Assembly: GCF_040717455.1 (NCBI RefSeq)
Contig: NZ_JBFEFH010000024.1
Location: 1-64,000, forward strand
Source of the DNA: Tautonia sp040717455
Lineage (GTDB): Bacteria; Planctomycetota; Planctomycetia; Isosphaerales; Isosphaeraceae
Direction of reading: 5' to 3'
Length of the DNA stretch: 64,000 nt
Shown: in pieces, positions 33,232 to 42,143 of the stretch
Numbering within the stretch: position 1 is the first letter of the stretch
Layout of the letters: each line of letters begins with the position of its first letter
Notes under the pieces: generated by a model
Told to the model about the DNA's origin: nothing
Database searches by the model: none
Seen by the model: the letters and a program-made list of their open reading frames with translations, nothing else
Made by a program: the position numbers and the translations under genes

Positions 33232-34992
33232 TCAGTTCCCCTTCGGGAGCGAGAACTGGATGATCATCAGGCCGTCATCCTCCATCACGCTGTAGCTCCC
33301 CCCCTGGGTGAGGTACTTGGCGAAGACGGAGAACTCCGGGATCTTCTCGACGTCGATCAGTTCCGACAGGTCGGGCACGTCCGCGCCGCCGGCGTTGCCG
33401 GCCAGGTCGAGCGCCTCCTGGAACTGGCCGCTCGTGACGGTGTTGTAGACGGCGCGGGCCTGTTCCTCGGGCCGGTTGTAGGCGAAGGTCGACACCTGGG
33501 CCGGGAACTTCGAGGCGACGCTCTGGAACTGGGCGTCGTCGGCCAGGCCGCTGCCGCCCCCTCGGAGGATCTGCTCGAGCAGCGGGGCGCGGCCGGTGGC
33601 GAAGAGGTAGCCCTTGGCGATGGCGAAGCTCACGTTGCCGGAGAGCTGCATCTGGGGGGCGCCCGGGGCGGCCGGCAGTTCCGGCAGCTCGACGTCGTAG
33701 ATCGTCGTGCCCTGGAAGTCTCGCGTCTTCGGGTTGGCGCCGGTGATGGCGAAGATCTTGTTCAGCGTGTTCTGGAAGGTCTGCTCGTCGTCCAGCTCGA
33801 CGGCGACCAGCGCCCGCTGGCTCTCCGCGTCCAGCTCCGCCCCCTCGCCCTCGAAGTCGGAGAGGATGGTGATCCGATCGCCGAGCGGAGCGAAGATGTC
33901 TTGCTGGAAGCGGATCGTCTCGCCGCCGGGGCCTTGCAGGCCGCGCTCGACGTTCTCGATCGCCCCGGGCAGGAACATGTTCACCAGGTCGCCCAGCGCC
34001 GTGTAGGCGGCGCCCAGGTCCCAGCTGATCGTCTGGTAGCTGCTGACGTCGGCCGGCACCCACGCCTCCGGGGTCCCTTCGATCGGCGGCATCTGGAACA
34101 GTCGCAGGATGCCGGCGCGCGGGCCGGGGGCGTAGACGAAGGTCTTCGAGATCGAGTCGTAGTCGCCGGTCGCCAGGTCAACCGTCCCGCCGACGGCCTT
34201 GAGCTGGTCGACGCCGAGCGTCCGCAAGAGGGCCTCGGCCTGGCCGGCCTCGCCGCCCTGCTCGGCGGCCGCCTGGATCACCAGTTGCAACGCCTGCTGG
34301 ATGTCGATGTACCAGCAGACCTGGCTCTCGGTGCCGAGCTTCGTGCCGATGGCCTGGTAGTTGGCGTTCGAGGCGAGCGAATCTTCCCGGCCGTCGGCGT
34401 TGGCCAGCAGGTCCTTGACCCCTTCGACCCCGACGCCGATGAAGTAGACGCTCCCCTCGTTGGTCCAGACCAGGGGCGGGCTGTCCTCGGCCGGCGGCTG
34501 GATGATGGTCAGGGTCTTGCCCTGGAATTCCTCGGTCCGAGACTCGCCGTTGGCCTCCTGGACGAGCTGATCCGTGCCACGGGTCATGATCTCGTTCATC
34601 CGCTCGGCGTTCTGGCCGGCGTCGGCGACCAGCAAGACGGCGATCGGCAGCACATCGTCGCGGCGGGTGACCGCCAGCCAGGCCGGCCCCTGGGGCGTCT
34701 CGAGCAGCTCCTCCAGGCCCACACCGAGCCGTTGCTGCAGCTCGTTGTCCAGGTCGCCCAGCTTGGCCCGCACGTCCTCCTTCAGCGGCTCCATGGCCGG
34801 ATCCGCCAGCAACTGGCCGATCTGGCTGCGGCCGAGGGCCTCGCGCAGGTCGCTGGCGCTCTTGGCCTTGACGATGGCGAGGGTCGAACTGGGCAGCGCG
34901 TTCTCGTCGGGGACTTGCGCCGCCACCGGAACCGCCGCTGTCAGGACGCCGAGCAATGCCGAGCCGGCGAGCACCCGAGTCGGGAATCGCAT
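33232..34992 (-). CDS. Large exported protein of unknown function
   Basis: The 586-residue protein has a signal peptide (VLAGSALLGVLTAAVPVAAQ) and no membrane helix afterwards. The mature part alternates helices and short strands: KAKSASDLREALGRSQIGQL, LEELLETPQGPAWLAVTRRD, LANADGREDSLASNANYQAI and the closing YSVMEDDGLMIIQFSLPKGN. This layout resembles secreted DUF3352-type proteins of planctomycetes, but I cannot confirm it. No catalytic motif is evident. GGAG precedes the ATG at 34992. It probably resides in the periplasm. A strong terminator follows. Confidence 0.75.
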   Translation of the reverse strand: MRFPTRVLAGSALLGVLTAAVPVAAQVPDENALPSSTLAIVKAKSASDLREALGRSQIGQLLADPAMEPLKEDVRAKLGDLDNELQQRLGVGLEELLETPQGPAWLAVTRRDDVLPIAVLLVADAGQNAERMNEIMTRGTDQLVQEANGESRTEEFQGKTLTIIQPPAEDSPPLVWTNEGSVYFIGVGVEGVKDLLANADGREDSLASNANYQAIGTKLGTESQVCWYIDIQQALQLVIQAAAEQGGEAGQAEALLRTLGVDQLKAVGGTVDLATGDYDSISKTFVYAPGPRAGILRLFQMPPIEGTPEAWVPADVSSYQTISWDLGAAYTALGDLVNMFLPGAIENVERGLQGPGGETIRFQQDIFAPLGDRITILSDFEGEGAELDAESQRALVAVELDDEQTFQNTLNKIFAITGANPKTRDFQGTTIYDVELPELPAAPGAPQMQLSGNVSFAIAKGYLFATGRAPLLEQILRGGGSGLADDAQFQSVASKFPAQVSTFAYNRPEEQARAVYNTVTSGQFQEALDLAGNAGGADVPDLSELIDVEKIPEFSVFAKYLTQGGSYSVMEDDGLMIIQFSLPKGN

Positions 34993-35155
34993 TGAGCTTT
35001 TCTCCTTCTTCAATCGTTGAAAAATTCGAACCGAGGCAGGCCCCCACGCGAGCCGATCATGGAATCGCGAAGTCAGTCGGGGGCCCAGGGGAACGCGACA
35101 AGCCTGAGTTGCTCGGAAGACGAGTCGTCAAGCTCCGCCCCTTCTCACGCCAGAC

Positions 35156-35180
35156 GGCCGACCCGGAAACCGGGTCGGCC
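35156..35180 (-). terminator. Perfect hairpin downstream of the S1C protease gene
   Basis: GGCCGACCCGG (35156-35166) pairs with CCGGGTCGGCC (35170-35180) with a three-base AAA loop. It lies about 60 bases after the stop of the leftward protease gene, and also upstream of the 33.2-35 kb gene, so it separates the two transcripts. Confidence 0.65.
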
Positions 35181-35238
35181 CCAGTGACCATAGCTCCCGG
35201 CAATTCCAATGCCAAGCGCCGGTTGGTCGAAACCCGCC

Positions 35239-36324
35239 TCACTCGCCCGAATCGCGAGCCGATGCGCCGGCACCGACCCCCGAGGTCCCTTCCTGCTGCT
35301 GCTGAGCGGCGGCCGGGGGTTCGGGGCGGCGACGGCGGGGCGGGTCCAGATAGCGGTAGCCGCTGTTGGGATTGTCCTTGTCGTAGGCGAAGGCGTCTCG
35401 GCTCCGCAGGAAGTCCTTGACGTAATTGATCGGGATGGCGAATCCAAGGTTGTCTCCGCGAGAGGCCTTCATGTTCGTCACCCCGATCACCTCGCCCCGG
35501 AGATTGAACAGGGGGCCTCCGGAATTCCCGGGGTTGATCGCCGCGTCGGTCTGCAGGTAGACCAGCCCTTCGAAATTCCGGTTCAAGGTGCTGAGGATCC
35601 CCTGCGAGACGCTCCGCTCCAGGCCCAGGGGGTTCCCCACGGCGAATGTTCCATCCCCGGCGTCGAGGTCATCGAGCGTACCCAGCACGACGTGTTCGAG
35701 TTTCAAGCCGTCCTGCGCCGGCAGCTTCAAGAGGGCCAGGTCGAGGAACGGATTGACCGCGACGATCCGCACGTCGTCGATCTTCCGCCGCCGCCATCCG
35801 CTCGACGTGCGCTGGTAGAGGATCGCCGAGATGCGCGTCTCACCCTCGATCACGTGGTGATTGGTCACGGCAAAGCCGTCCGGATTGATGATGAACCCCG
35901 AGCCGATCCCCGAGGGGGTCTCGATCGAGATGACCGCCTCGCCGTACTCATTGACCAGCTCATTCACCGGCCGGGGCCGCAGGGTCCGGATCTCGAAGAA
36001 TCCGTCGCTCGGCGAGGTCGCATTGCCCGCGACATTCACCGACTCAGGCGCCGTGGCTTCGGGGGCACCCCGCCGCAGGATCTGGTCGCGGGGGACCTTG
36101 ATCACGTCGTAGCCGACGTCGAGGAAGATCGCGTCGGGCTTCTCGGCCAGCACCTTGCCCACGATCTGGTAGCCGTCGTTCAGCACGACGCGCTCCACCT
36201 CCTGCCGGGCGGGAGGGCTCCCGGGGGCGGCCGACGGGCCGAGCAACAGCCAGCTCACCGCCAGAAGCGCGGGCAACGTTCTCGGAAGCATAAACAATCC
36301 GTTTCTGCGAATGCGTTGGCGCAT
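35239..36324 (-). CDS. Trypsin-like serine protease (S1C, DegP/HtrA-like)
   Basis: The 361-residue protein has a signal peptide (MLPRTLPALLAVSWLLLGPS) and an N-terminal segment of about 70 residues (DGYQIVGKVLAEKPDAIFLD) that resembles a small beta domain. The protease domain has the triad His in VTNHHVIEG, Asp in VNPFLDLALLKL and Ser in NPGNSGGPLFN. No PDZ domain follows; the tail is Arg/Pro/Gln-rich. HtrA-type enzymes degrade or refold damaged periplasmic proteins. AGGAAGG precedes the start at 36324; an ATG 33 bases further in (36291) is the alternative. It lies 53 bases after the ApbE stop on the same strand, suggesting one transcript. Confidence 0.9.
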   Translation of the reverse strand: MRQRIRRNGLFMLPRTLPALLAVSWLLLGPSAAPGSPPARQEVERVVLNDGYQIVGKVLAEKPDAIFLDVGYDVIKVPRDQILRRGAPEATAPESVNVAGNATSPSDGFFEIRTLRPRPVNELVNEYGEAVISIETPSGIGSGFIINPDGFAVTNHHVIEGETRISAILYQRTSSGWRRRKIDDVRIVAVNPFLDLALLKLPAQDGLKLEHVVLGTLDDLDAGDGTFAVGNPLGLERSVSQGILSTLNRNFEGLVYLQTDAAINPGNSGGPLFNLRGEVIGVTNMKASRGDNLGFAIPINYVKDFLRSRDAFAYDKDNPNSGYRYLDPPRRRRPEPPAAAQQQQEGTSGVGAGASARDSGE

Positions 36325-36377
36325 ATCGACCTTCCTGATGCGAATGTCCCGCCATTGTAGAACGACGGTGCCGCGAT

Positions 36378-37448
36378 TCAAGACTCCGGCGGCCCGAGGC
36401 TCGGAACCGGCTCGTCCCCCTCGGCGGGCCCTGTCAGCCACCGATCGAACCCCGGCGTCCGGCGAATCTCATACTGATTCTGCCCGGGCTCGATGGCGAC
36501 GATCAACGCCTCGGCCCCCTCGGTATCCTCGGCCAGGGCCAGCCCCCGGTCCGGCCCCAGCACCGAGATGGCCGTCGCCAGGCTGTCGGAGGTCGTCCCG
36601 TCCGGTGCCACGACCGTGACACTGCTGCGGCCGGTCAGCCCCAGCCCGGTCCTCGGATCAACGATGTGAGAGTAACGCACCCCCTCGATCTCGACGAACC
36701 GCTCGGCGTCCCCCGAGGTCGAGACCGCCTGATTGCGCAGGCAGAGCATCCGCCGCTCCCCCGCCTCGGCGTCGGCCGAGGCGATCCCGACCCGCCAGCC
36801 CGGCCGACCCGGGGGCGGGTCCCCGACCACGATGTCCCCCGCCCCGGCCACCAGCGCCCGGGTGATGCCCGCCCCCCGCAGCTCGGCCAGCGCGGCGTCG
36901 CTCGCGTACCCCTTGGCGATTCCGCCGACGTCGAGCCGCATGCCCGGCCGGGCCAGGCGGACCGTCCTCGCCTGGGCGTCGAGTTCCAGATCCCGCCAGC
37001 CGACCCGGCTCAATGCCTCGTCCAGTTGCGATCGGCTCGGCAGCTCCCGGTTCCGCCGGGCCCGCCTCCAGAGCTTCACGACCGGGTTGATCGTCACGTC
37101 GAAGGCCCCGTCGGTCCGCCCCGACAGCTCCCGAGACCGCGCCAGCACCTCGAACAATTCCGGGCTGACCGGCACCGGATCCCCCCCGGCCCGGTCGCTC
37201 AGGCGCATCAGCTCGCTGTCGGGCTTGTAATCGCTCAGGGTCGCGTCAAGCAAGGCAATCCGCGCAAACGCGGCGCGTGCCGCGCCGCTGGCGAGTTCCT
37301 CGTCGTTGCAGTAGATTAGAAGCCTGAACGCGCTCCCCATGTGGGTCTCCTGGAACTCAAAGCGTTTGAGTCCCCCGCCCGCCCGGTCCTCGCCGACCGT
37401 CGGGCCTGCCCCCACGAGCAGGAGCACCGCGAGCAGTCCCACGCTCAT
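36378..37448 (-). CDS. apbE: FAD:protein FMN transferase (ApbE family)
   Basis: ApbE attaches FMN from FAD to a threonine of target flavoproteins outside the cytoplasm. The 356-residue protein has a signal peptide (MSVGLLAVLLLVGAGPTVGE), then LKRFEFQETHMGSAFRLLIY, the FAD-binding MRLDVGGIAKGYASDAAL, AGDIVVGDP, VSTSGDAERF and the metal-binding YSHIVDPRTG. All family landmarks are in order. GGGGAGG lies seven bases before the ATG at 37448; the frame is open far upstream but has no further protein-like text. It precedes the S1C protease gene and diverges from the formylglycine-enzyme-like gene. Confidence 0.92.
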   Translation of the reverse strand: MSVGLLAVLLLVGAGPTVGEDRAGGGLKRFEFQETHMGSAFRLLIYCNDEELASGAARAAFARIALLDATLSDYKPDSELMRLSDRAGGDPVPVSPELFEVLARSRELSGRTDGAFDVTINPVVKLWRRARRNRELPSRSQLDEALSRVGWRDLELDAQARTVRLARPGMRLDVGGIAKGYASDAALAELRGAGITRALVAGAGDIVVGDPPPGRPGWRVGIASADAEAGERRMLCLRNQAVSTSGDAERFVEIEGVRYSHIVDPRTGLGLTGRSSVTVVAPDGTTSDSLATAISVLGPDRGLALAEDTEGAEALIVAIEPGQNQYEIRRTPGFDRWLTGPAEGDEPVPSLGPPES

Positions 37449-37589
37449 CCGCCGACCTCCCCGCGGCCCGGTTGCCATCGACGTCGATCCCGATTCGATC
37501 GCACCGAGCCCCGTCCCGTGTGTTCCGGATGGGTTGAGTTCGCGCCGCCTCCGGCCGTTTCCCGTCCGCCTTGAGGAGTCCATCCTACG

Positions 37590-38651
37590 ATGATCATCCC
37601 CCTGTCGCACGGCAGGACTGGCATTCTCGCCGTCGCCTGCGCCCTGCTGGCCCTCCCCGCCGCCCCCTCCCAGGGGCAAGACGCCAAGACCCCGGAGGAG
37701 ATGAAGCCCTACACCGAGACGATCGCCGGCACCGACATCACCTTCGAGATGGTCCCGATCCCCGGCGGCACCTTCCAGATGGGCAGCCCCGACGACGAGG
37801 CCGACCGCTCCGAGCACGAAGGCCCCCAGCACCCGGTCACCGTCGCCCCCTTCTGGATGGGCAAGCACGAGGTCACCTGGGACGAGTACGACGAGTTCGC
37901 CTTCAGCTTCGACCTCCGCCGCAAGGAACGCGAGGGCGTCGAGCGCGACGCCCAGCCCGAGGGGGAGCAGCAGGCCGACGCCGTTACCCGCCCCACCCCC
38001 CCCTACGCCGACGAGACCTTCGGCCTCGGCCGCGAAGGCCAGCCGGTCATCTGCATCACCCTGCACTCGGCCATGGAATACTGCCGGTGGCTCTCGGCCA
38101 AGACCGGCCACACCTACCGCCTGCCCACCGAGGCCGAGTGGGAATACGCCGCCCGCGCCGGCACCACCACCGCCTACCACTTCGGCGACGACCCGGCCGA
38201 CCTCGAGGAATACGACTGGTTCTTCGAGAACTGCGAGGGCCCCCAGCCCGTCGGCCAGCTCAAGCCGAACCCCTGGGGCCTCTACGACATGCACGGCAAC
38301 GTCGCCGAGTGGGTGCTGGACCACTACGTCGAAGACATCTATAGTCAGAGGTCGCAAGACACTCCGACCGTCCGACCGGTGGTCGTGCCGGACGCGTTCG
38401 AGTACCCCTACATCGCTCGGGGAGGCTCGTGGGACTTCGACGCCTACGACTGCCGCAGCGCCTCGCGTCACGTCTCCAATCCCGATTGGAGCGTCCAGGA
38501 CCCCCAGCGCCCCCAGAGCATCTGGTGGCACACCGACGCCACCTTCGTCGGCTTCCGGGTCGTCCGCGCCTTCGAGGAGCAGCCCGAGCTGGTCGGCTTC
38601 AAGTCGCCGATCATCAAGGGCAAGGGCCCCAGGCCCGACGACGCCCCGTGA
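37590..38651 (+). CDS. Formylglycine-generating-enzyme-like (SUMF1) protein, possibly inactive
   Basis: The 353-residue protein has a signal peptide (GILAVACALLALPAAPSQGQ) and the SUMF1 fold: FEMVPIPGGTFQMGSPDDEA, KHEVTWDEYDEF, YRLPTEAEWEYAARAG, NPWGLYDMHGNVAEWV and GGSWDFDAYDCRSASRH. True formylglycine-generating enzymes use two Cys in the C-terminal region; here only the Cys of DCRSASR is present at the expected place and the first is replaced. It therefore may bind substrate without oxidising cysteine, as do many SUMF1-domain proteins. An insertion of about 30 charged residues lies before the PVICITLHSAMEYCRW segment. Exported; no sulfatase gene lies nearby. Confidence 0.85.
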   Translation: MIIPLSHGRTGILAVACALLALPAAPSQGQDAKTPEEMKPYTETIAGTDITFEMVPIPGGTFQMGSPDDEADRSEHEGPQHPVTVAPFWMGKHEVTWDEYDEFAFSFDLRRKEREGVERDAQPEGEQQADAVTRPTPPYADETFGLGREGQPVICITLHSAMEYCRWLSAKTGHTYRLPTEAEWEYAARAGTTTAYHFGDDPADLEEYDWFFENCEGPQPVGQLKPNPWGLYDMHGNVAEWVLDHYVEDIYSQRSQDTPTVRPVVVPDAFEYPYIARGGSWDFDAYDCRSASRHVSNPDWSVQDPQRPQSIWWHTDATFVGFRVVRAFEEQPELVGFKSPIIKGKGPRPDDAP

Positions 38652-38779
38652 ACCCCTCCCGGGATGCGGAGGCCCCCGCGCGTCCTCCCCCGAGGACTCC
38701 CGGCGCGATCCCTGCCCCGACCAGACCCTCGCTCCCAACCCACTCCCCCGCCCTCGGGGAAGTGGGTGCCAGAGCCCTC

Positions 38780-38969
38780 TCAACCCTCGCCCCCACCGGG
38801 GGAGAGGGTGGCCGAAGGCCGGGTGAGGGGGCGATCGGCCGGTTCGCTGGGCCTCGCGATTCGAACCCGGACCCCTCACCTCGGCCCTCTCCCCGCGAGC
38901 GGGGAGAGGGGGCCAATTCAACCCTCGCCCCCACCGGGGGAGAGGGTGGCCGAAGGCCGGGTGAGGGGG
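38780..38969. repeat. Dispersed GC-rich hairpin repeat, copy B (duplicated)
   Basis: The intergenic space 38652-39127 carries a 52-base element twice, identical at 38780-38831 and 38918-38969 (TCAACCCTCGCCCCCACC... to GGGTGAGGGGG). Between them lies the CCCTCTCCCCGC hairpin partner and a CTCACCTCGG segment. The rest of the gap shows no gene. Confidence 0.8.
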
Positions 38970-39127
38970 GCCCCTGCCCGATCGGCCCCGCCGGCACGCG
39001 GGTGAACCTCACCTGCTCGACACCCTCCGCGGTGTCGCCCACGCCGCGCGGCCCCGATCCCAGTCGGTAGAACCGTACGTCCTCCTTCTTCGGAACCTCC
39101 GTCCCCCCGTCTCGGGAGCTTCGAGCC

Positions 39128-40411
39128 ATGACCGGACCCAAGCCCTCTCGCCGCGTCTTCCTCCGGAACTCGGCCGTCGCCGCGGTCGGCACCGCCTCGC
39201 TCGCCTCCGTCCCCAACGCCTTCGCCGCGGGGACCGACTCGATCCGCGTCGGCGTCATCGGCTGCGGCGGACGCGGCACGGGCGCGGCGGAGAACATCTG
39301 CGAGGCCGCCGGCCAGGACCACAACGTCACCATCCACGCCCTCGGTGACGTCTTCGAAGGGCAGGCGAATCTCGCCGCCGACCGCCTCTCGAAGAACTCA
39401 AAAGTCGGCGAGAAGTTCGACGTCAGCCCCGACCGCGTCTTCTCCGGCTTCGACGCCTACAAGGACGTCATCGACGCCTGCGACCTGATCATCCTCGCCA
39501 CCCCCCCCGGCTTCCGCCCCCTGCACATCGAGGCCGCCGTCAAGGCCGGCAAGAACATCTTCACCGAGAAGCCGGTCGCCGTCGATGGCACCGGCATCCG
39601 CAAGGTCCTCGCCGCCGCCGAGGAGGCCAAGAAGAAGGGCCTCGCCATCGTCGCCGGCACCCAGCGCCGCCACCAGACCGGCTACATCGAGTCGATGGAG
39701 AAGATCCGCTCCGGAGAGGCCATCGGCGACGTCATCACCGCCCGCGTCTTCTGGAACCAGGGGAACATCTGGGTCCGTCCCCGCCAGCCGGGCATGGACG
39801 ACATGGCCTACCAGCTCCACAACTGGTACCACTTCCTCTGGCTCTGCGGCGACCACATCGTCGAGCAGCACGTCCACAACCTCGACGTCGCCCGCTGGGC
39901 CTTCGGCGACATGGTCCCCTCCTCCTGCGTCGGCATGGGCGGCCAGCAGGTCAACACCGCCGAGGGCTTCGGCCAGTCGTACGACCACTTCGCCGTCGAC
40001 TACGCCTTCGAGGACGGCCGACACGTCATGAGCATGTGCCGCCAGATCGACGGCTGCGCCAAGGACGTCTCCGAGTACATCGTCGGCCACAAGGGCACCG
40101 CCCACCTCATGCCCGGCAACTACAACCTCGCCGGCCAGCGCCTCCGCTCCCGGGGGGAGGTCAACCCCTACGTCAACGAGCACATCAACCTGCTCAAGTC
40201 CATCGCCGAGGGGCAGCCGATCAACGAGCTCGAGCGCGTCGCCCACAGCACCCTCATGGCCATCATGGGGCGCGACTCCGCCTACACCGGCAAGGAGCTG
40301 ACCTGGGACGAGGCCCTCAACTCCCCCCTCGACACCTTCCCCACCAACCTCGAATGGGGCCCCCGCCCCGACATCGTCATCCCCAAGCCGGGCATCACCG
40401 ACTACGTCTGA
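39128..40411 (+). CDS. Gfo/Idh/MocA family oxidoreductase, Tat-exported
   Basis: The 427-residue protein has a twin-arginine signal (SRRVFLRNSAVAAVG), then an NAD(P)-binding Rossmann domain beginning IRVGVIGCGGRGTGAAEN. EKPVAVDGTGIRKVL contains the lysine that helps position cofactor and substrate. The C-terminal domain binds substrate; HHQTG-type and HNWYHFLWLCGDHIVEQHVH text fits the planctomycete subfamily in this family. Typical substrates are sugars or inositols, but none is indicated here. Export of a cofactor-bound enzyme fits the Tat route. A strong hairpin follows its stop. Confidence 0.9.
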   Translation: MTGPKPSRRVFLRNSAVAAVGTASLASVPNAFAAGTDSIRVGVIGCGGRGTGAAENICEAAGQDHNVTIHALGDVFEGQANLAADRLSKNSKVGEKFDVSPDRVFSGFDAYKDVIDACDLIILATPPGFRPLHIEAAVKAGKNIFTEKPVAVDGTGIRKVLAAAEEAKKKGLAIVAGTQRRHQTGYIESMEKIRSGEAIGDVITARVFWNQGNIWVRPRQPGMDDMAYQLHNWYHFLWLCGDHIVEQHVHNLDVARWAFGDMVPSSCVGMGGQQVNTAEGFGQSYDHFAVDYAFEDGRHVMSMCRQIDGCAKDVSEYIVGHKGTAHLMPGNYNLAGQRLRSRGEVNPYVNEHINLLKSIAEGQPINELERVAHSTLMAIMGRDSAYTGKELTWDEALNSPLDTFPTNLEWGPRPDIVIPKPGITDYV

Positions 40412-40435
40412 TCCCCGGCAGCCTTGACCCATCAC

Positions 40436-40468
40436 CCCGCGACCGTCCCCCGAATGGCCGGTCGCGGG
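40436..40468 (+). terminator. Hairpin after the oxidoreductase gene
   Basis: CCCGCGACCG (40436-40445) pairs perfectly with CGGTCGCGGG (40459-40468) around a 13-base loop. It is followed by ATCCCTTCCC rather than a T run. Position 25 bases after the stop supports a terminator role. Confidence 0.6.
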
Positions 40469-40573
40469 ATCCCTTCCCGGTGTCCATCGTGGTCGCCGGG
40501 AAGGCGCAAGGGCCTACCAATTCAGCCCCTCTCGGCCCGACCATGATCACGGTACGACGTGAGAGATCCGGCC

Positions 40574-40783
40574 ATGCCCACCGAGACACCCATCGAAGAA
40601 CGCCTCTCCGCCGTCGAGGCCGCCATCGAGGAGCTGCGTCGCAGGATGCCCGCATCCTCCCCGAACTGGCTGGATCAGGTCGTCGGCTCGCTCAAGGATG
40701 AGCCCGCCTTCGACGAAGTCCTCGCGTACGGCCGCGCGTTCCGCGAGGCGGATCGCCCCGGAGTGCAAGGTGATCGTCCGTGA
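40574..40783 (+). CDS. Small antitoxin-like protein upstream of vapC
   Basis: The 69-residue protein begins MPTETPIEERLSAVEAAIEE and continues with a leucine-heptad-like helix, then PNWLDQVVGSLKDEPAFDEV. Its C-terminal text (AYGRAFREADRPG) is hydrophilic. Antitoxins of VapBC-type pairs in planctomycetes often have this form: an N-terminal coiled or DNA-binding helix and a C-terminal toxin-wrapping tail. The stop overlaps the toxin GTG by four bases, and the start lies downstream of GAGAG. The role as antitoxin is inferred from position and overlap only. Confidence 0.6.
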   Translation: MPTETPIEERLSAVEAAIEELRRRMPASSPNWLDQVVGSLKDEPAFDEVLAYGRAFREADRPGVQGDRP

Positions 40784-41209
40784 CGTACCTGCTCGATACG
40801 GACCATATCAGCTTCCTTCAGCGCGAGTCCGGGGCGCAATTCACCGCCCTGGTGTCCCGGATCGCTCGCCACGACCTGACAGACCTGGCGTTTTCGGTCA
40901 TCAGCTTCCACGAGCAGGCACTGGGCTGTCACTCCTACATCCTCAAGGGCCAGGAGCCCCGAGGACGTCGTTCGGGGCTATGGAATGCTCTCCAGGGTGA
41001 TCCGCGGGTTCGCCGCTGCACCGGTCCTCTCGTTCGACGAAGCCGCGGCGGAAACCTTCGGCGACCTCTCAGCTCGTCGCCTCCGAGTCGGGACGATGGA
41101 CCTCCGGATCGCCGCCATCGCCGTCTCGCGGAATCTGGTCCTCCTGACCAGGAACGTCGCCGACTTCGGCAAGATCGCCGAACTCCGGACCGAGGACTGG
41201 ACGACCTGA
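40780..41209 (+). pseudogene. VapC-like PIN-domain toxin gene, frameshifted
   Basis: The first part starts at a GTG overlapping the antitoxin stop and reads TYLLDTDHISFLQRESG, the PIN-domain start with its first conserved Asp. It runs to about 40958 (HSYILKGQEP). After a CCCC run the frame changes and the sense text continues EDVVRGYGMLSRVIRGFAAA, then VGTMDLRIAAIAVSRNLVLL and TRNVADFGK, which hold the later conserved acidic residues. The total length is one base over a multiple of three. As read, the product would be truncated and lack half the active site. An extra C at 40957-40960 would explain it. Confidence 0.7.
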
Positions 41210-41384
41210 CGCGACCAATGCTCGAAGCCTCCTGTCAGCTCGCGTCATCCTGGGCCGGATGATCCTGGTCACCCTTGCAGGCCATCGGTCAGCCCCCGAG
41301 CCTCGATCCTTCCCATCGTCGTCCTCCTCGTCCTGGCCCATACCGCGGCCGCCCGAACTGGAACGAATGCGGCCCCCGTCGATC

Positions 41385-42140
41385 TCAATCGGCCGCTTCC
41401 GATTTCGATTCCGATACCGCTTCCGCCCCCGGCCCCAATCGCCGCACCGCCGCCTCCGTCTCGGCCGTGATCTGCTGCCACCCGCCGCGGTCATTCGACA
41501 CCCCGGCGAAATTCAAGGGCGGGCCGATCTCGACCCGGATCCTGCAACGCCTCGGCAGCTTCCTGCCCGGCGGGAACGCGTCGAAACAGCCCGACAACCA
41601 GCAGGGCACCACCGGCACGTCCGCCCCGGCCACGATCATCCCCAGCCCCGGCTTGAACGCCATCAAGGCCCCGTCCCGGCTCCGCCCCCCCTCCGGGAAG
41701 AGGATGAACACGCAGGGGTCGCCCACCAAGCGCTCCCGCAACTGTTTCAGGGCGTGCGACCCGCAATTCTTCCGCCACATCGGCAAGGCGTTGAGCATGA
41801 ACGCCGAGAAGGCGCTCGTCACCGGCGTCGTGAAGAAGACGTCCCCCGCGGCGATCGGCAGCAGGCGTCCCCGCAATCGCCAGGGAATCGCCGCGGCCAT
41901 GGCCAGCGTGTCCAGATGGCTCGTGTGGTTCGCCACCAGCACCAGCGGCGCATCGGCCGGCAGGTGCTCCCGGCCCGTGATCTCCAGCCGGTGCCAGACG
42001 GCCAGATAGGTCCGGACGAACAGCCACCAGATTTGGTGCATGACCGTCGAGACCAGGCCGCTCTCGCGATCGAGGCTCGCCCAGCGCCGGCGCGTCTTCA
42101 GGTTCAGGTCGCGCGCCGGCTTGTAGCTCCACGAATTCAC
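41385..42140 (-). CDS. 1-acyl-glycerol-3-phosphate acyltransferase (PlsC family)
   Basis: The 251-residue enzyme would add the second acyl chain to lysophosphatidate. Acyltransferase block I NHTSHLDT (the H-x4-D motif) lies near residue 72, and block III FPEGGRSRDG near 150. A hydrophobic stretch (IWWLFVRTYLAVWHRL) near 37-52 would anchor it to the cytoplasmic membrane. GTG start, three bases after the cdsA stop on the same strand, so it ends a five-gene operon. The tail is Ala/Glu-rich. The chemistry is well supported; its lipid product depends on its operon partners. Confidence 0.92.
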   Translation of the reverse strand: MNSWSYKPARDLNLKTRRRWASLDRESGLVSTVMHQIWWLFVRTYLAVWHRLEITGREHLPADAPLVLVANHTSHLDTLAMAAAIPWRLRGRLLPIAAGDVFFTTPVTSAFSAFMLNALPMWRKNCGSHALKQLRERLVGDPCVFILFPEGGRSRDGALMAFKPGLGMIVAGADVPVVPCWLSGCFDAFPPGRKLPRRCRIRVEIGPPLNFAGVSNDRGGWQQITAETEAAVRRLGPGAEAVSESKSEAAD

Positions 42141-42143
42141 GGC

